A stretch of DNA of 23,361 bases from CAYNYI01 sp964401455. GTDB taxonomy: Bacteria; Fibrobacterota; OXYB2-FULL-49-7; CAYNYI01. Below are positions 1 through 6,631 of the stretch, piece after piece. The stretch's first letter is position 1. Each line of letters begins with the position of its first letter. The translations under genes and the position numbers were made by a program. Where the stretch lies: contig CAYNYI010000044.1 of the NCBI GenBank assembly GCA_964401455.1, forward strand, positions 1-23,361, in the 5' to 3' direction. The notes under the pieces were generated by a model. It saw only the letters and a program-made list of their open reading frames with translations. It searched no databases and was not told where the DNA came from.

Positions 1-224
1 GAAAAGGTGGCTTAAAATATATGAAGTGTCAGATCAAATACTAGCTATTACACTTGAGAAAATTTTATTGTTTCTGAAAATGACGACAAAAGAGTATTGT
101 TTTTCTTTAAAAAACAAGAGCCCACCGCCGCCACATCCAGACAATGATACACCAACAGGTGATAATCATGCGTACCGTCTTCTTTTGCGGTCGCCTTGCC
201 CCAGTATTTATAATAAGATTTCAT
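1..224 (-). pseudogene. cas3: Broken cas3 start (HD-nuclease N-terminus)
   Basis: The minus strand from the ATG at 224-222 encodes 58 codons and stops at 50-48. The ATG is preceded by an AGAGGA ribosome site. Early residues read YYKYWGKA and then YHLLVYHCLDVAAVG, the pattern that opens the HD-nuclease domain of CRISPR Cas3 proteins (Trp-Gly-Lys, then His-Leu-Leu-x-Tyr-His-x-x-Asp-Val-Ala). After two adjacent stops (TAA, TAG at 50-45) the same frame goes on with a stretch like the next HD block (Leu-Thr-Leu-His-Ile), but the Asp expected after that His is missing and another stop follows. So this is seen as a decayed gene start leaving the window to the left. Cas3 normally nicks and degrades Cascade-bound foreign DNA; this copy could not do so. 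No other cas gene or CRISPR repeat is visible in the window. The family call rests on motif recognition only. Confidence 0.6.
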
Positions 225-605
225 AATTTTATTCCTCTACCCCACCCTATTAAATAAACTATTCACACCCTACCAAATCAACACCTTTATCTGTCCAATA
301 TATTCTATAATTTCCAACTTTACCCATTGCCTAAAAACAACACTTGACATCATACAATACTGGTCAAAACTTCTTCAGTGGTTATGTCTTGTCGCTCTTT
401 TTCCTTTCCACTGCCGGTTTTCTATAATTCTCCCCCTTTATCTATTGCTTTTCCTCTCACCATAAACCTCCCACCTGCGGTCATCTTTCCCTCTGCTTTA
501 GATTTTGCTTTTCTTTATTTAATAATCCGTACTTGTTATAGTAGCCGTTGCAATCCCCGCGCCCGCGGGGAATACCTCCTCCCGGGGCGGGAAACCCGCT
601 TCTTA
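225..605. other. Gene-poor stretch with two GC-rich hairpins
   Basis: No convincing gene lies between the cas3 start and the first miniprotein gene. Two strong short inverted repeats stand out in otherwise AT-rich DNA: 555-570 (6-bp GC stem, 4-base loop) and 587-599 (5-bp stem GCGGG/CCCGC, 3-base loop). They lie just downstream of the miniprotein stop codon at 606-608 and might end or stabilise its transcript, but no T-run follows either one. Short minus-strand open stretches (for example 22 codons at 327-259) match nothing I recognise. Confidence 0.5.
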
Positions 606-713
606 TTACGACATAAAATAATAGGCAATCGCGGTAAGCACTATGATTTTAACAATACACAAAATCCCATTTAAAAACTTACGTATTGCGTCTTCTACAT
701 AATAAGTGTTCAT
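606..713 (-). CDS. Membrane miniprotein A, 35 residues
   Basis: The ATG is at 713-711 and the TAA at 608-606. A GAAAGGA ribosome site lies 6 bases before the ATG. The protein has a short polar N-terminus containing YYVE and then one hydrophobic segment from about residue 16 to 34 that ends in TAIAYYF, so it is probably a single-span inner-membrane protein. It is a paralogue of the miniprotein at 808-918: 21 of 35 aligned residues are identical, and many differing codons are synonymous or conservative (for example TAT/TAC and GCC/GCT), which argues for real coding sequence. The two genes form a tandem pair behind the protease gene. I recognise no named family; a toxin-like peptide, a small subunit of a membrane complex or a regulator are all possible. 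The function is unknown. Confidence 0.7.
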   Translation of the reverse strand: MNTYYVEDAIRKFLNGILCIVKIIVLTAIAYYFMS

Positions 714-755
714 TTTTTTCCTTTCGTTTATGACCCGTCAATCGGAACGTTTATT
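714..755 (-). promoter_or_regulatory. Conserved leader of miniprotein A
   Basis: The 42 bases directly before the start codon match the leader at 919-960 at 36 of 42 positions. They end in CATAAACGAAAGGAAAAAA before the ATG, which includes the ribosome site. A small hairpin can form upstream of it (UCCG/CGGG with a 5-base loop). This leader is more conserved than the gene it precedes. Confidence 0.5.
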
Positions 756-807
756 AACAGTTTGCCCCGCGTGTGCACAGAACTCTCTGGTTGCGTGTAG
801 CCGCGGC

Positions 808-918
808 TTATTTGTTAAAAAAATAGTAAGCAATCGCCGAAAGTGCTATTATTTTAACGACACACAAGATCAGGTCTAAATACCTATGTATTTTATGTTC
901 TACGTAATAGACGCTCAT
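808..918 (-). CDS. Membrane miniprotein B, 36 residues
   Basis: The ATG is at 918-916 and the TAA at 810-808, with the same GAAAGGA ribosome site as its paralogue. The N-terminus has YYVEHKIHRY, followed by one hydrophobic helix from about residue 14 to 34 with the conserved pieces LC.VKII and SAIAYYF. The gene starts 43 bases after the stop of the protease gene (962) on the same strand, so it is probably co-transcribed with it. The second copy follows after another 94 bases. Tandem duplication with 60% protein identity and about 70% DNA identity shows the peptide has been kept under selection. Its function is unknown. Genes this short are routinely missed by annotation pipelines. Confidence 0.72.
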   Translation of the reverse strand: MSVYYVEHKIHRYLDLILCVVKIIALSAIAYYFFNK

Positions 919-960
919 TTTTTTCCTTTCGTTTATGCCCCGCCGATCGGGACATTTAAT
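919..960 (-). promoter_or_regulatory. Conserved leader of miniprotein B
   Basis: This is the counterpart of 714-755 (36 of 42 identical). It can form a hairpin CCCG-AUCGG-CGGG; in the other copy the outer C-G pair is a U-G pair, so pairing is kept despite a base change. It sits about 20 bases upstream of the shared GAAAGGA ribosome site, a position that could influence translation. Confidence 0.5.
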
Positions 961-961
961 A

Positions 962-2593
962 TCAATTCTCCGTATTATTCATAAAATCAGTATATCTCAA
1001 CACCCTCTTCTCTCCATCAACTTTAACCTTCCCACCCCCGGCGGCCCCGAGACTCTTCGGCAAAACAGATCCCGGAGTGAGATATTTAAACTCAGCCTCA
1101 ACGTCATCACTCCGCGTATTCATGTCATCATAATTGAGATACTGAGTCGCATCGTAAAAATACATACGGATATCGGTATAAGTTGCCGAATTATAATAAC
1201 CGACATCCCGGTAATATCCCTGCGGTATATAAACCCCGGAAGAATCATAGACCGCAAAATTTGAAACAACACAAGACCTCATATCTTTATTGGTATTGTT
1301 CTTCACACCAAGCAAAAACCAGGCATCCGAAACATAATATTTCCTTGAAAAATCCATTCCGGTATAAATCGTATCATACCACCAGAGAGAATTCTCCGTT
1401 GCAACAATAGTCTCAAAGGAAATGGGATTCATTACCGGAGTTTTCGCGTAATCCCATAAAGAAAGAGTATCATGCCAGTCAATAGTATCGACAACAGAAC
1501 CATCCACACGCATCTCGAGATCGGTCCAGGAACCGTTAATAAAGGTATAAGTAACAATCACCGGCTCAAGATCGGCAAAACATTCCAGAGCAGCGTCAAA
1601 AAGACCTTCACGCAAATCAGCCCTTATACCAAATCCGAGAGAAGACTGCGGCACCCTTTCCCAGTCTCCCGTTGCCGCCGAATAAACAAGAACCTCAATT
1701 CCTGAATTATTAACAGCAACAACCTTGCCCCCCTTTGTAAAAATCGGAGAACCCGATGTGCCGCCGGACAAATCCAGATTATGCTGAACATAAAAACTGT
1801 TTTCCGGGGACGGCACTACCCCGCCAAAAGCGCGCAACGCGGATATAGTCCCATTTTTAAAAGTCGCGACAGGGTTCTGTTCCGCCATAAAATTCAATTC
1901 ACCGGGGAACCCTATAGAGGCAATTTCATCCCCTGCCGATAAACCTGAAAGCGTGCTGTCCTTCGCGAACTCCAGGTGCGAAGGAAGAGAACCGGAAACT
2001 TTAACAAGACCGAAATCTTTAGTCTCCGAAGTACCCGTATCATATCCGGGATGTACCGCAAAAGAATCCAGCCGGTAAAAGCCCTCGCCGAACAAAGAGC
2101 CTCCCGTACGTACAGCTATAGGAGTCAGAGTCGTATCGCCCCATTCCGTAAGGTATTCCCGCAAACCTTCCACAACATGAGCGTTGGTCATTATAGTTTT
2201 TTCATCAATCGCGAAGCCCGTACCCACGCCCATTATTGCCGCATCCTTAAGAAGCCCGATTATATACACCGAAGGCTCGACTTTCTCCGCTGTCTCCTGC
2301 CAGGTCATACCCCTTACAGTAAAACTCTTTACGGCAGTTACAGAAGTGTCCTTGCCGTCGAAGGCTGAAATGTACCAGTAATATGTCTCCCCGTAATCCA
2401 GCCCTGACACCGAATAACTTTCCGCTTGCCCGCTGTATATCTGGTCCGAAGGCGGGTTTTCCCCGCTCAAATTAAGAAAGACAACGACATCGTCGTTGTC
2501 ACTGTCCATAACGCTCCATTCAAAAACAACATCAGGTCCGATGCCGGATTCTCCGGCCGCAGGAGCGGAATTAATCGTTATTTCGGGAAGCAT
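962..2593 (-). CDS. Trypsin-like serine protease part of a split secreted protease
   Basis: The protein opens with an Ig/Fn3-like repeat (about residues 1-95, ending in GKDTSVTAVKSF) and continues with a chymotrypsin-fold protease domain. The catalytic triad is visible as His139 in TNAHVV, Asp193 in TKDFGL and Ser280 in GGTSGSP, similar to glutamyl-endopeptidase/HtrA-like enzymes. The last 200 or so residues match no family I know. The N-terminus is not credible as a mature start: it has no signal peptide and no good ribosome site. The upstream reading frame (2578-3018) carries the signal sequence and a matching first Ig-like repeat. The two frames overlap by 16 bases and rejoin if one A is restored in the GGAAG run near 2604-2600. 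I read this as one lipoprotein protease gene with a one-base deletion, real or a sequencing error. Confidence 0.8.
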   Translation of the reverse strand: MLPEITINSAPAAGESGIGPDVVFEWSVMDSDNDDVVVFLNLSGENPPSDQIYSGQAESYSVSGLDYGETYYWYISAFDGKDTSVTAVKSFTVRGMTWQETAEKVEPSVYIIGLLKDAAIMGVGTGFAIDEKTIMTNAHVVEGLREYLTEWGDTTLTPIAVRTGGSLFGEGFYRLDSFAVHPGYDTGTSETKDFGLVKVSGSLPSHLEFAKDSTLSGLSAGDEIASIGFPGELNFMAEQNPVATFKNGTISALRAFGGVVPSPENSFYVQHNLDLSGGTSGSPIFTKGGKVVAVNNSGIEVLVYSAATGDWERVPQSSLGFGIRADLREGLFDAALECFADLEPVIVTYTFINGSWTDLEMRVDGSVVDTIDWHDTLSLWDYAKTPVMNPISFETIVATENSLWWYDTIYTGMDFSRKYYVSDAWFLLGVKNNTNKDMRSCVVSNFAVYDSSGVYIPQGYYRDVGYYNSATYTDIRMYFYDATQYLNYDDMNTRSDDVEAEFKYLTPGSVLPKSLGAAGGGKVKVDGEKRVLRYTDFMNNTEN

Positions 2594-3018
2594 ATTTGTC
2601 TTCCTGCCGTTATAAATCTGACAGTATCTGAGAAAACCGTATCTTTTCCGTCTGAAGCTCCCGCAGTAAAAGCATAAGAAGCAGCATAATCAAGACTGTC
2701 CAGAATTATGGAAGTTTTTACAGTGTTGAAATTACCGTTTAGAAACATATTTCCATCGGCTATTTTCCAGAAATAAATCACGTAAATCAGATTATCACCG
2801 TCGGGATCATTTGTGAACCAGGAAATTTCAACTGAAGTATCGGTATTGACAGCATTATTCTCCGGAGTAATTATAACAGGAGTTTCAGGAGGAGAATTCG
2901 TCTCTTCCGTATTTTCGGGAGATAATATGCCTGAAGGCTCCGGGTTCTTTTCATCCGAGCAGCCGGCACAAAACGCAATAATAATCATGAAAACCGCTGC
3001 GGAAATAAACTCTTTCAT
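2578..3018 (-). CDS. Lipoprotein N-terminal part of the split protease
   Basis: The start ATG at 3018 follows a GGGAGG ribosome site. Residues 1-20 are a lipoprotein-type signal peptide ending in FCAGC, with Cys20 as the probable lipidation site. A low-complexity Pro/Glu/Ser/Asn linker follows, then one Ig/Fn3-like repeat (about residues 44-140: PVIITPENNAVNTD onward, with DPDGDN and ASDGKDT). This repeat is paralogous to the one opening the protein at 962-2593, including the shared GKDT piece. The frame ends shortly after the repeat at a stop created by a frame change. The intact product would therefore be an outer-membrane-anchored protease with two Ig-like repeats. Confidence 0.75.
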   Translation of the reverse strand: MKEFISAAVFMIIIAFCAGCSDEKNPEPSGILSPENTEETNSPPETPVIITPENNAVNTDTSVEISWFTNDPDGDNLIYVIYFWKIADGNMFLNGNFNTVKTSIILDSLDYAASYAFTAGASDGKDTVFSDTVRFITAGRQICFPK

Positions 3019-3116
3019 ATATAACCTCCCATATTAATACAGATTTCAGTTCTCTATTAATAATAACGGAGGTAGTCCGCAATATTACGGCGGTAATGAA
3101 AAAAAAAGAAATTAAC

Positions 3117-3215
3117 TGTAAGCACCGATAATTAATTTCCCATATACACCGGAAAAATATTTCCCAAAAAAAAAGGAGGGCCTCCGTGGGAGAATATAAG
3201 AAAATGGAAGCTAAA
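3117..3215 (+). repeat. 99-bp repeat, copy 1 (probable insertion-sequence left end)
   Basis: These 99 bases recur at 8018-8115 with about two substitutions and one length change in an A-run. The repeat starts TGTAAGCACCGATAATTAAT and ends inside a short open frame: AAAGGAGG, then GTG at 3186 and MGEYKKMEAK. This is what a terminal repeat, ribosome site and first codons of a transposase would look like. Beyond the repeat the frame closes after 15 codons (stop at 3231-3233). No matching inverted right end is seen in the window. Confidence 0.7.
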
Positions 3216-3359
3216 CTCTTCTCGATGTTTTGATCAAGCTTTTTCTTTTTATTAATAATCCTCCTTTGTTTTAAAGTTTTTCTTTTAATAATTTCGTGCC
3301 TTGTTATGACTTAGTGATATTTTCCAGAACACATATCTTCCGGTGTGGCTTTATTAAGT

Positions 3360-3660
3360 TATGTGAAAATAGGTAAAGTCCGCCTGCCAGAACTCATTAA
3401 AAGACTCGAAAACAGGAAAATCAAGGCGAAATAAGGAGAACAGCGCCTGATGGAAAAAAGATATACAGCTTGTCCGATGTATATCAGTTTGCGAATTTCA
3501 TTACATATCCCTCTGCTTTCGAGGGTTTCGGTAATGCGTTTTTTGGGGCAGTCTTTTTTAAAAACCCATACTGATAAACAACTATTCGATATATGCAAAT
3601 GACATAAAGTCCAAAGGTTTTGATGTTGTTGAAATGTTTATACCTTTTTCTGCTTTTACC
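3360..3660 (+). pseudogene. C-terminal fragment of a GT4 glycosyltransferase
   Basis: No start codon is usable and several frames must be joined. From about 3434 the reading is RRTAPDGKKIYSLSDVYQ, then FITYPSAFEGFGNAFF. After a one-base loss in the C-run at 3565-3567 it continues PILINNYSIYANDIK and GFDVVEM. The order Asp-Val-Tyr, Tyr-Pro-Ser, Glu-Gly-Phe-Gly-Asn and then a Val/Ile-Asn-x-Tyr-Ser-Ile-Tyr block is the donor-binding C-terminal half of GT4 nucleotide-sugar glycosyltransferases (sucrose-phosphate-synthase/mannosylglycerate type). Upstream, 3363-3431 may be the preceding helix in another frame. The N-terminal half is gone and the copy cannot be functional. The frame ends at 3661-3663. 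Confidence 0.6.
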
Positions 3661-3663
3661 TAA

Positions 3664-4244
3664 TGGGAAGGGTTTGAAACGTGGAGCGGGGATCCTGTAT
3701 ATACAGATCCTCCGGTAACCTGGGGAGACGCCCTTCCTGCTGCTTTTTCGCAGTCCCGGGGGTTTAATGCGTCACGCTCTAATGCCCGCGAAAACGTATG
3801 ATCATACAGAGCATGCGATATGGAATCACAATGGAAATTTTCCTTATGACAGTTCTGCTCATTTTCATGACCACTTGAATTTCGGGCTTTTGTCTTTTGT
3901 TGAGGAAATAAAAACAGAAGACACCCCGTCTTTGTTCTCCCCTGTTTCTGCCGGAGGATTATCGTGTGACCCTAATCCTTTTAATCCGGTTTCTGAGATT
4001 GTATTTAGATGCCCCCCCCCCATAGCGATTACGGCTGATTAAATTCAGAAACGGAGGTCATAGAGCTTTATATTTATAATCTCAGAGGGAGCTTGTTAGA
4101 ACGTTAAGACCATTTGAGTCTTCTTTCGATAAAGGCATGTACAGGTTTTTCTGGGATGCTTCGGGAGAATCTTCCGGAACATATATAGCTTCATTAGATT
4201 ATGAAGGACAAAAGTACACAAAAAGACGTTCCTTTATTAAATAA
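3664..4244 (+). pseudogene. Fragment of a secreted protein with FlgD-like C-terminal sorting domain
   Basis: The region is coding-like but interrupted by frame changes near 3799, 4010-4040 and 4107. The joined reading is WEGFETWSGDPVYTDPP, then a His-rich stretch (YDHTEHAIWNHNGNFP, SSAHFHDHL), then LSCDPNPFNPVSEIVF, IELYIYNLRGSLLER, FESSFDKGMYRFFWDASGE and SSGTYIASLDYEGQKY, ending at 4242-4244. The Pro-Asn-Pro-Phe-Asn-Pro start, the Leu-Tyr-x-Tyr-Asn-x-x-Gly core and the Ser-Gly-Thr-Tyr end define the FlgD-Ig/type IX-like C-terminal sorting domain of secreted proteins in FCB-type bacteria. The N-terminal part of the gene is missing. It abuts the GT4 fragment without a gap, as expected of a deletion junction. 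Confidence 0.65.
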
Positions 4245-4322
4245 GAAAACGGTTTTTTGTCCGGTTAGGCGGTATGCTTAAAATATCCCATCTGAAGGGT
4301 TACTTTATATTATTTTTTTTTT

Positions 4323-5744
4323 ATGCGCATACTCCTTGTTTCTCCGCCTCAGAATAATATGATTTCAACGAATATTCCGGATTCAATAAATTCGGAAAGA
4401 GGCTATGCTCCACCGCTCGGTTTGCTCTATATTGCATCTTATTTAAAAAAATACTCAAAACACAAAGTCAAGGTCCTTGATACTCAACCGGGAAACATGA
4501 ATCGGGAAGAGATATTGTCTGTAATAAAAAAGTTTAGTCCGGATATTTCCGGAGTACAATGTCTTTCACACACTCTTGTTGATGCTCTGAATATATTCAG
4601 AATAATAAAGGAGTATTCTCCAAAAATAATTACTATTGCCGGCGGGCCTCATGTTTCGGCTTATCCTGAAGAGACGCTTGTTCAATTTGGTGTTGATTTT
4701 GTCATTCAAGGAGAAGCAGAGCGTAGTTTTACCAAACTTGTTGATATTCTGGATAATAAACAAAAAAATTTTAGGGATGTAAAAGGATTGTTTTATAAAA
4801 ATGAAGAGAATAAAACAGAAAAGGGGGCCTCTGCTGATATTATAGAAAATCTTGATATATTACCTGTACCGGAAAGAACACTTACTGATTATGAGAAATA
4901 TTATTCTCTTTTGTCACATCACCGCCCAATAACAACAATGATGACAAGTCGGGGATGCCCTTATAATTGTAGTTTTTGCAGTATGAGGCTTGGGAAAAAG
5001 TTTCGAGCTCATTCTCCGGAAAGAGTTGTCGAAGAAATTGGTTCTATCCTGGAATTAGGAATAAAAGAAATTTTTATTCATGATGATACTTTTTCTGTTA
5101 ATAAAAGCAGAGTACATGAGATCTGCTCTCTCATTAAAAGAAGAAAAATTAAAATTCCATGGGACGCCCGTGTCCGTGTAGATAATATGGATTTCAGTCT
5201 ACTTAAAGCAATGAAAGACGCTGGTTGTGTAAGATTGAGCATGGGCGTCGAAAGCGGTTCGGAAAAAGTATTGAAAAAAATAAAAAAAGGAATTAATCTC
5301 AAAAAAACAATCGATGTTTTTGATAAAGCCAAAAAATTAGGAATAACAACTTTGGCGGATTTTATGATTGGTCTTCCCGGAGAAGGAGAGAAAGAATTCA
5401 AGGAAACCATCAATTTTGCGAAAAAACTAAAGGCGTCATTTAATCAGTTTTCTATCACCATCCCGTATCCCGAAACAGCGTTATATAAAGAAGGCCTGGA
5501 AAGAGGAATAATTGAAAAAGATTTTTGGAAAGAATATGCAGAAAAACCGGATTCAAATTTTAAACCGCCATTGTGGACAGAAAATTATACAGAACGGGAA
5601 ATAATTAATAAGGCCAATTATCTTTATAAAAAATTTTATCTGACACCGTCGTTTATATTAAAAAATTTATTGGCCCTGAGATCATTGGAAGAATTCAAAA
5701 TAAAAATGAAAGCAGGAATAAAATTGTTAAAAAAAGGGGATTAG
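4323..5744 (+). CDS. B12-binding-domain radical SAM enzyme (BchE-like class)
   Basis: The protein has 473 residues. The N-terminal cobalamin-type Rossmann domain spans about residues 1-140 (MRILLVSPP, GYAPPLGLLYIASYL, GGPHVSAYPEETL, GEAERSF). The canonical Asp-x-His-x-x-Gly cobalamin motif is not present: the position reads DTQPGN. The radical SAM core begins at about residue 205 with Cys212, Cys216 and Cys219 in the CxxxCxxC iron-sulfur motif, followed by GVESGSEKVLKKIKKG, DFMIGLPGE and the family's YPETALY. Members modify lipids, cofactors or natural products by methylation or rearrangement; the substrate here cannot be told. The GT2 gene starts 6 bases downstream, so the two are one operon. 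No Shine-Dalgarno is visible before the ATG, only a T-run after a TATATTAT stretch, but MRILLVSPP is a typical start. The gene is AT-rich compared with the right half of the window. Confidence 0.85.
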   Translation: MRILLVSPPQNNMISTNIPDSINSERGYAPPLGLLYIASYLKKYSKHKVKVLDTQPGNMNREEILSVIKKFSPDISGVQCLSHTLVDALNIFRIIKEYSPKIITIAGGPHVSAYPEETLVQFGVDFVIQGEAERSFTKLVDILDNKQKNFRDVKGLFYKNEENKTEKGASADIIENLDILPVPERTLTDYEKYYSLLSHHRPITTMMTSRGCPYNCSFCSMRLGKKFRAHSPERVVEEIGSILELGIKEIFIHDDTFSVNKSRVHEICSLIKRRKIKIPWDARVRVDNMDFSLLKAMKDAGCVRLSMGVESGSEKVLKKIKKGINLKKTIDVFDKAKKLGITTLADFMIGLPGEGEKEFKETINFAKKLKASFNQFSITIPYPETALYKEGLERGIIEKDFWKEYAEKPDSNFKPPLWTENYTEREIINKANYLYKKFYLTPSFILKNLLALRSLEEFKIKMKAGIKLLKKGD

Positions 5745-5750
5745 TGAATT

Positions 5751-6623
5751 ATGTCAGACTTTTCTATTATTGTTCCGGTATTTAATGAGGAAAAGGCGGT
5801 CGGAAAATTTACTAAAACCCTTATTCGGTTAAAAGAAGAAATTAAAAATAGTTTTGAAGTTATTTTTGTTAATGACGGCTCTTCTGATAATACCGGCAAT
5901 ATTCTTGAAAAAACAGAAATGCCGGACAATTTTAAAATTATTAGTTATAAAAACAACCGGGGTTATGGCGCGGCGATAAAAGCGGGTATCAAAAAAAGCA
6001 AATCCGAAAATATTGTCCTGTGTGATGCGGATGGATCTTATCCTATTGAGAAAATTCCAGAAATGATTTTAAAATATTCGGAGTCTGGAGCAGATATGCT
6101 GACAGCCGAGAGGTCCTCAGGGAAAGGGTCTTCTCTTGCTAGAAAACCGGCCAAGTTTTTTTTAAGGAAACTTGCGGAGTATCTTGCCGGATACCGCATT
6201 CCTGACCTCAATTCCGGAATGAGAATTTTTAAAAAAAGCCTTTTTGAAAAATTTCTGAAAATTATTCCCGACGGTTTTTCTCTGACAACAACAATAACAT
6301 TATCGTTTTTAGGTGATGGCCATAGAGTGGAATATTTTCCCATTGAATATTCACAGCGAAAGGGTAAATCAAAAATACGCCCGTTAAGGGATACTCTGAA
6401 CTTTCTTTCTCTTATTTTACGGACGATAATTTTTTTTAATCCCCTTAAGGTATTTTTACCTGTTTCTGTCCTTCTTGTTTTTTTCTCCCTTTTATTGTTT
6501 TTTTATGCTTATTGGGTTCATGGTCTTGTTCTTGATGTTACCTGTATTCTTCTCTCGGTAACAAGTCTTCAGCTTTTTGCGATAGGTCTGCTTGCGGATC
6601 TTATAAATAGAAGGTTAAAGTAA
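5751..6623 (+). CDS. GT2 glycosyltransferase, polyprenyl/dolichol-phosphate sugar type with C-terminal membrane segments
   Basis: The protein has 290 residues. The GT-A fold is clear: SIIVPVFNEE at the N-terminus, FVNDGSSDNT, NNRGYGAAIKAGI, and the metal/nucleotide DxD as Asp92-Ala-Asp94 in CDADGSYP. It continues with DLNSGMRIFKKSLFEKFL and SQRKGKSKIRPLRD, which is typical of DPM1-like enzymes that move a sugar from a nucleotide donor to a polyprenyl phosphate at the cytoplasmic membrane. Two hydrophobic segments follow (about 237-258 and 263-284). It lies 6 bases after the radical SAM gene, with GGGGAT as a possible ribosome site. A lipid-linked sugar made here could feed the membrane protein encoded convergently at 6632-7876. 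Sugar specificity is unknown. Confidence 0.85.
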   Translation: MSDFSIIVPVFNEEKAVGKFTKTLIRLKEEIKNSFEVIFVNDGSSDNTGNILEKTEMPDNFKIISYKNNRGYGAAIKAGIKKSKSENIVLCDADGSYPIEKIPEMILKYSESGADMLTAERSSGKGSSLARKPAKFFLRKLAEYLAGYRIPDLNSGMRIFKKSLFEKFLKIIPDGFSLTTTITLSFLGDGHRVEYFPIEYSQRKGKSKIRPLRDTLNFLSLILRTIIFFNPLKVFLPVSVLLVFFSLLLFFYAYWVHGLVLDVTCILLSVTSLQLFAIGLLADLINRRLK

Positions 6624-6631
6624 TAACTCCG

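Noticed and set aside
259..327. 22-codon minus-strand frame beginning MGKVGNYRIYWTDK, considered as the end of a RelE-like toxin
   Set aside because: Too short, no ribosome site, and the resemblance to toxin C-termini is too weak to claim.
555..599. GC-rich hairpins as Rho-independent terminators
   Set aside because: Stems are strong but neither is followed by a run of T on either strand at the right distance; kept only as structured DNA.
378..674. 98-codon plus-strand open frame
   Set aside because: It runs antisense through hairpins and miniprotein A, has no ribosome site and its residues look random; the minus-strand miniprotein pair explains the coding signal there.
225..960. CRISPR array next to the cas3 relic
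   Set aside because: No regularly spaced repeats; the only repetition is the two miniprotein units, which are too long, too diverged and coding.
2578..2610. Programmed ribosomal frameshift in the protease gene
   Set aside because: No classic slippery heptamer or downstream pseudoknot seen at the junction; a simple one-base loss in a short A-run explains it.
3359..3598. 79-codon minus-strand frame
   Set aside because: It is the shadow of the plus-strand GT4 fragment, which shows recognisable motifs.
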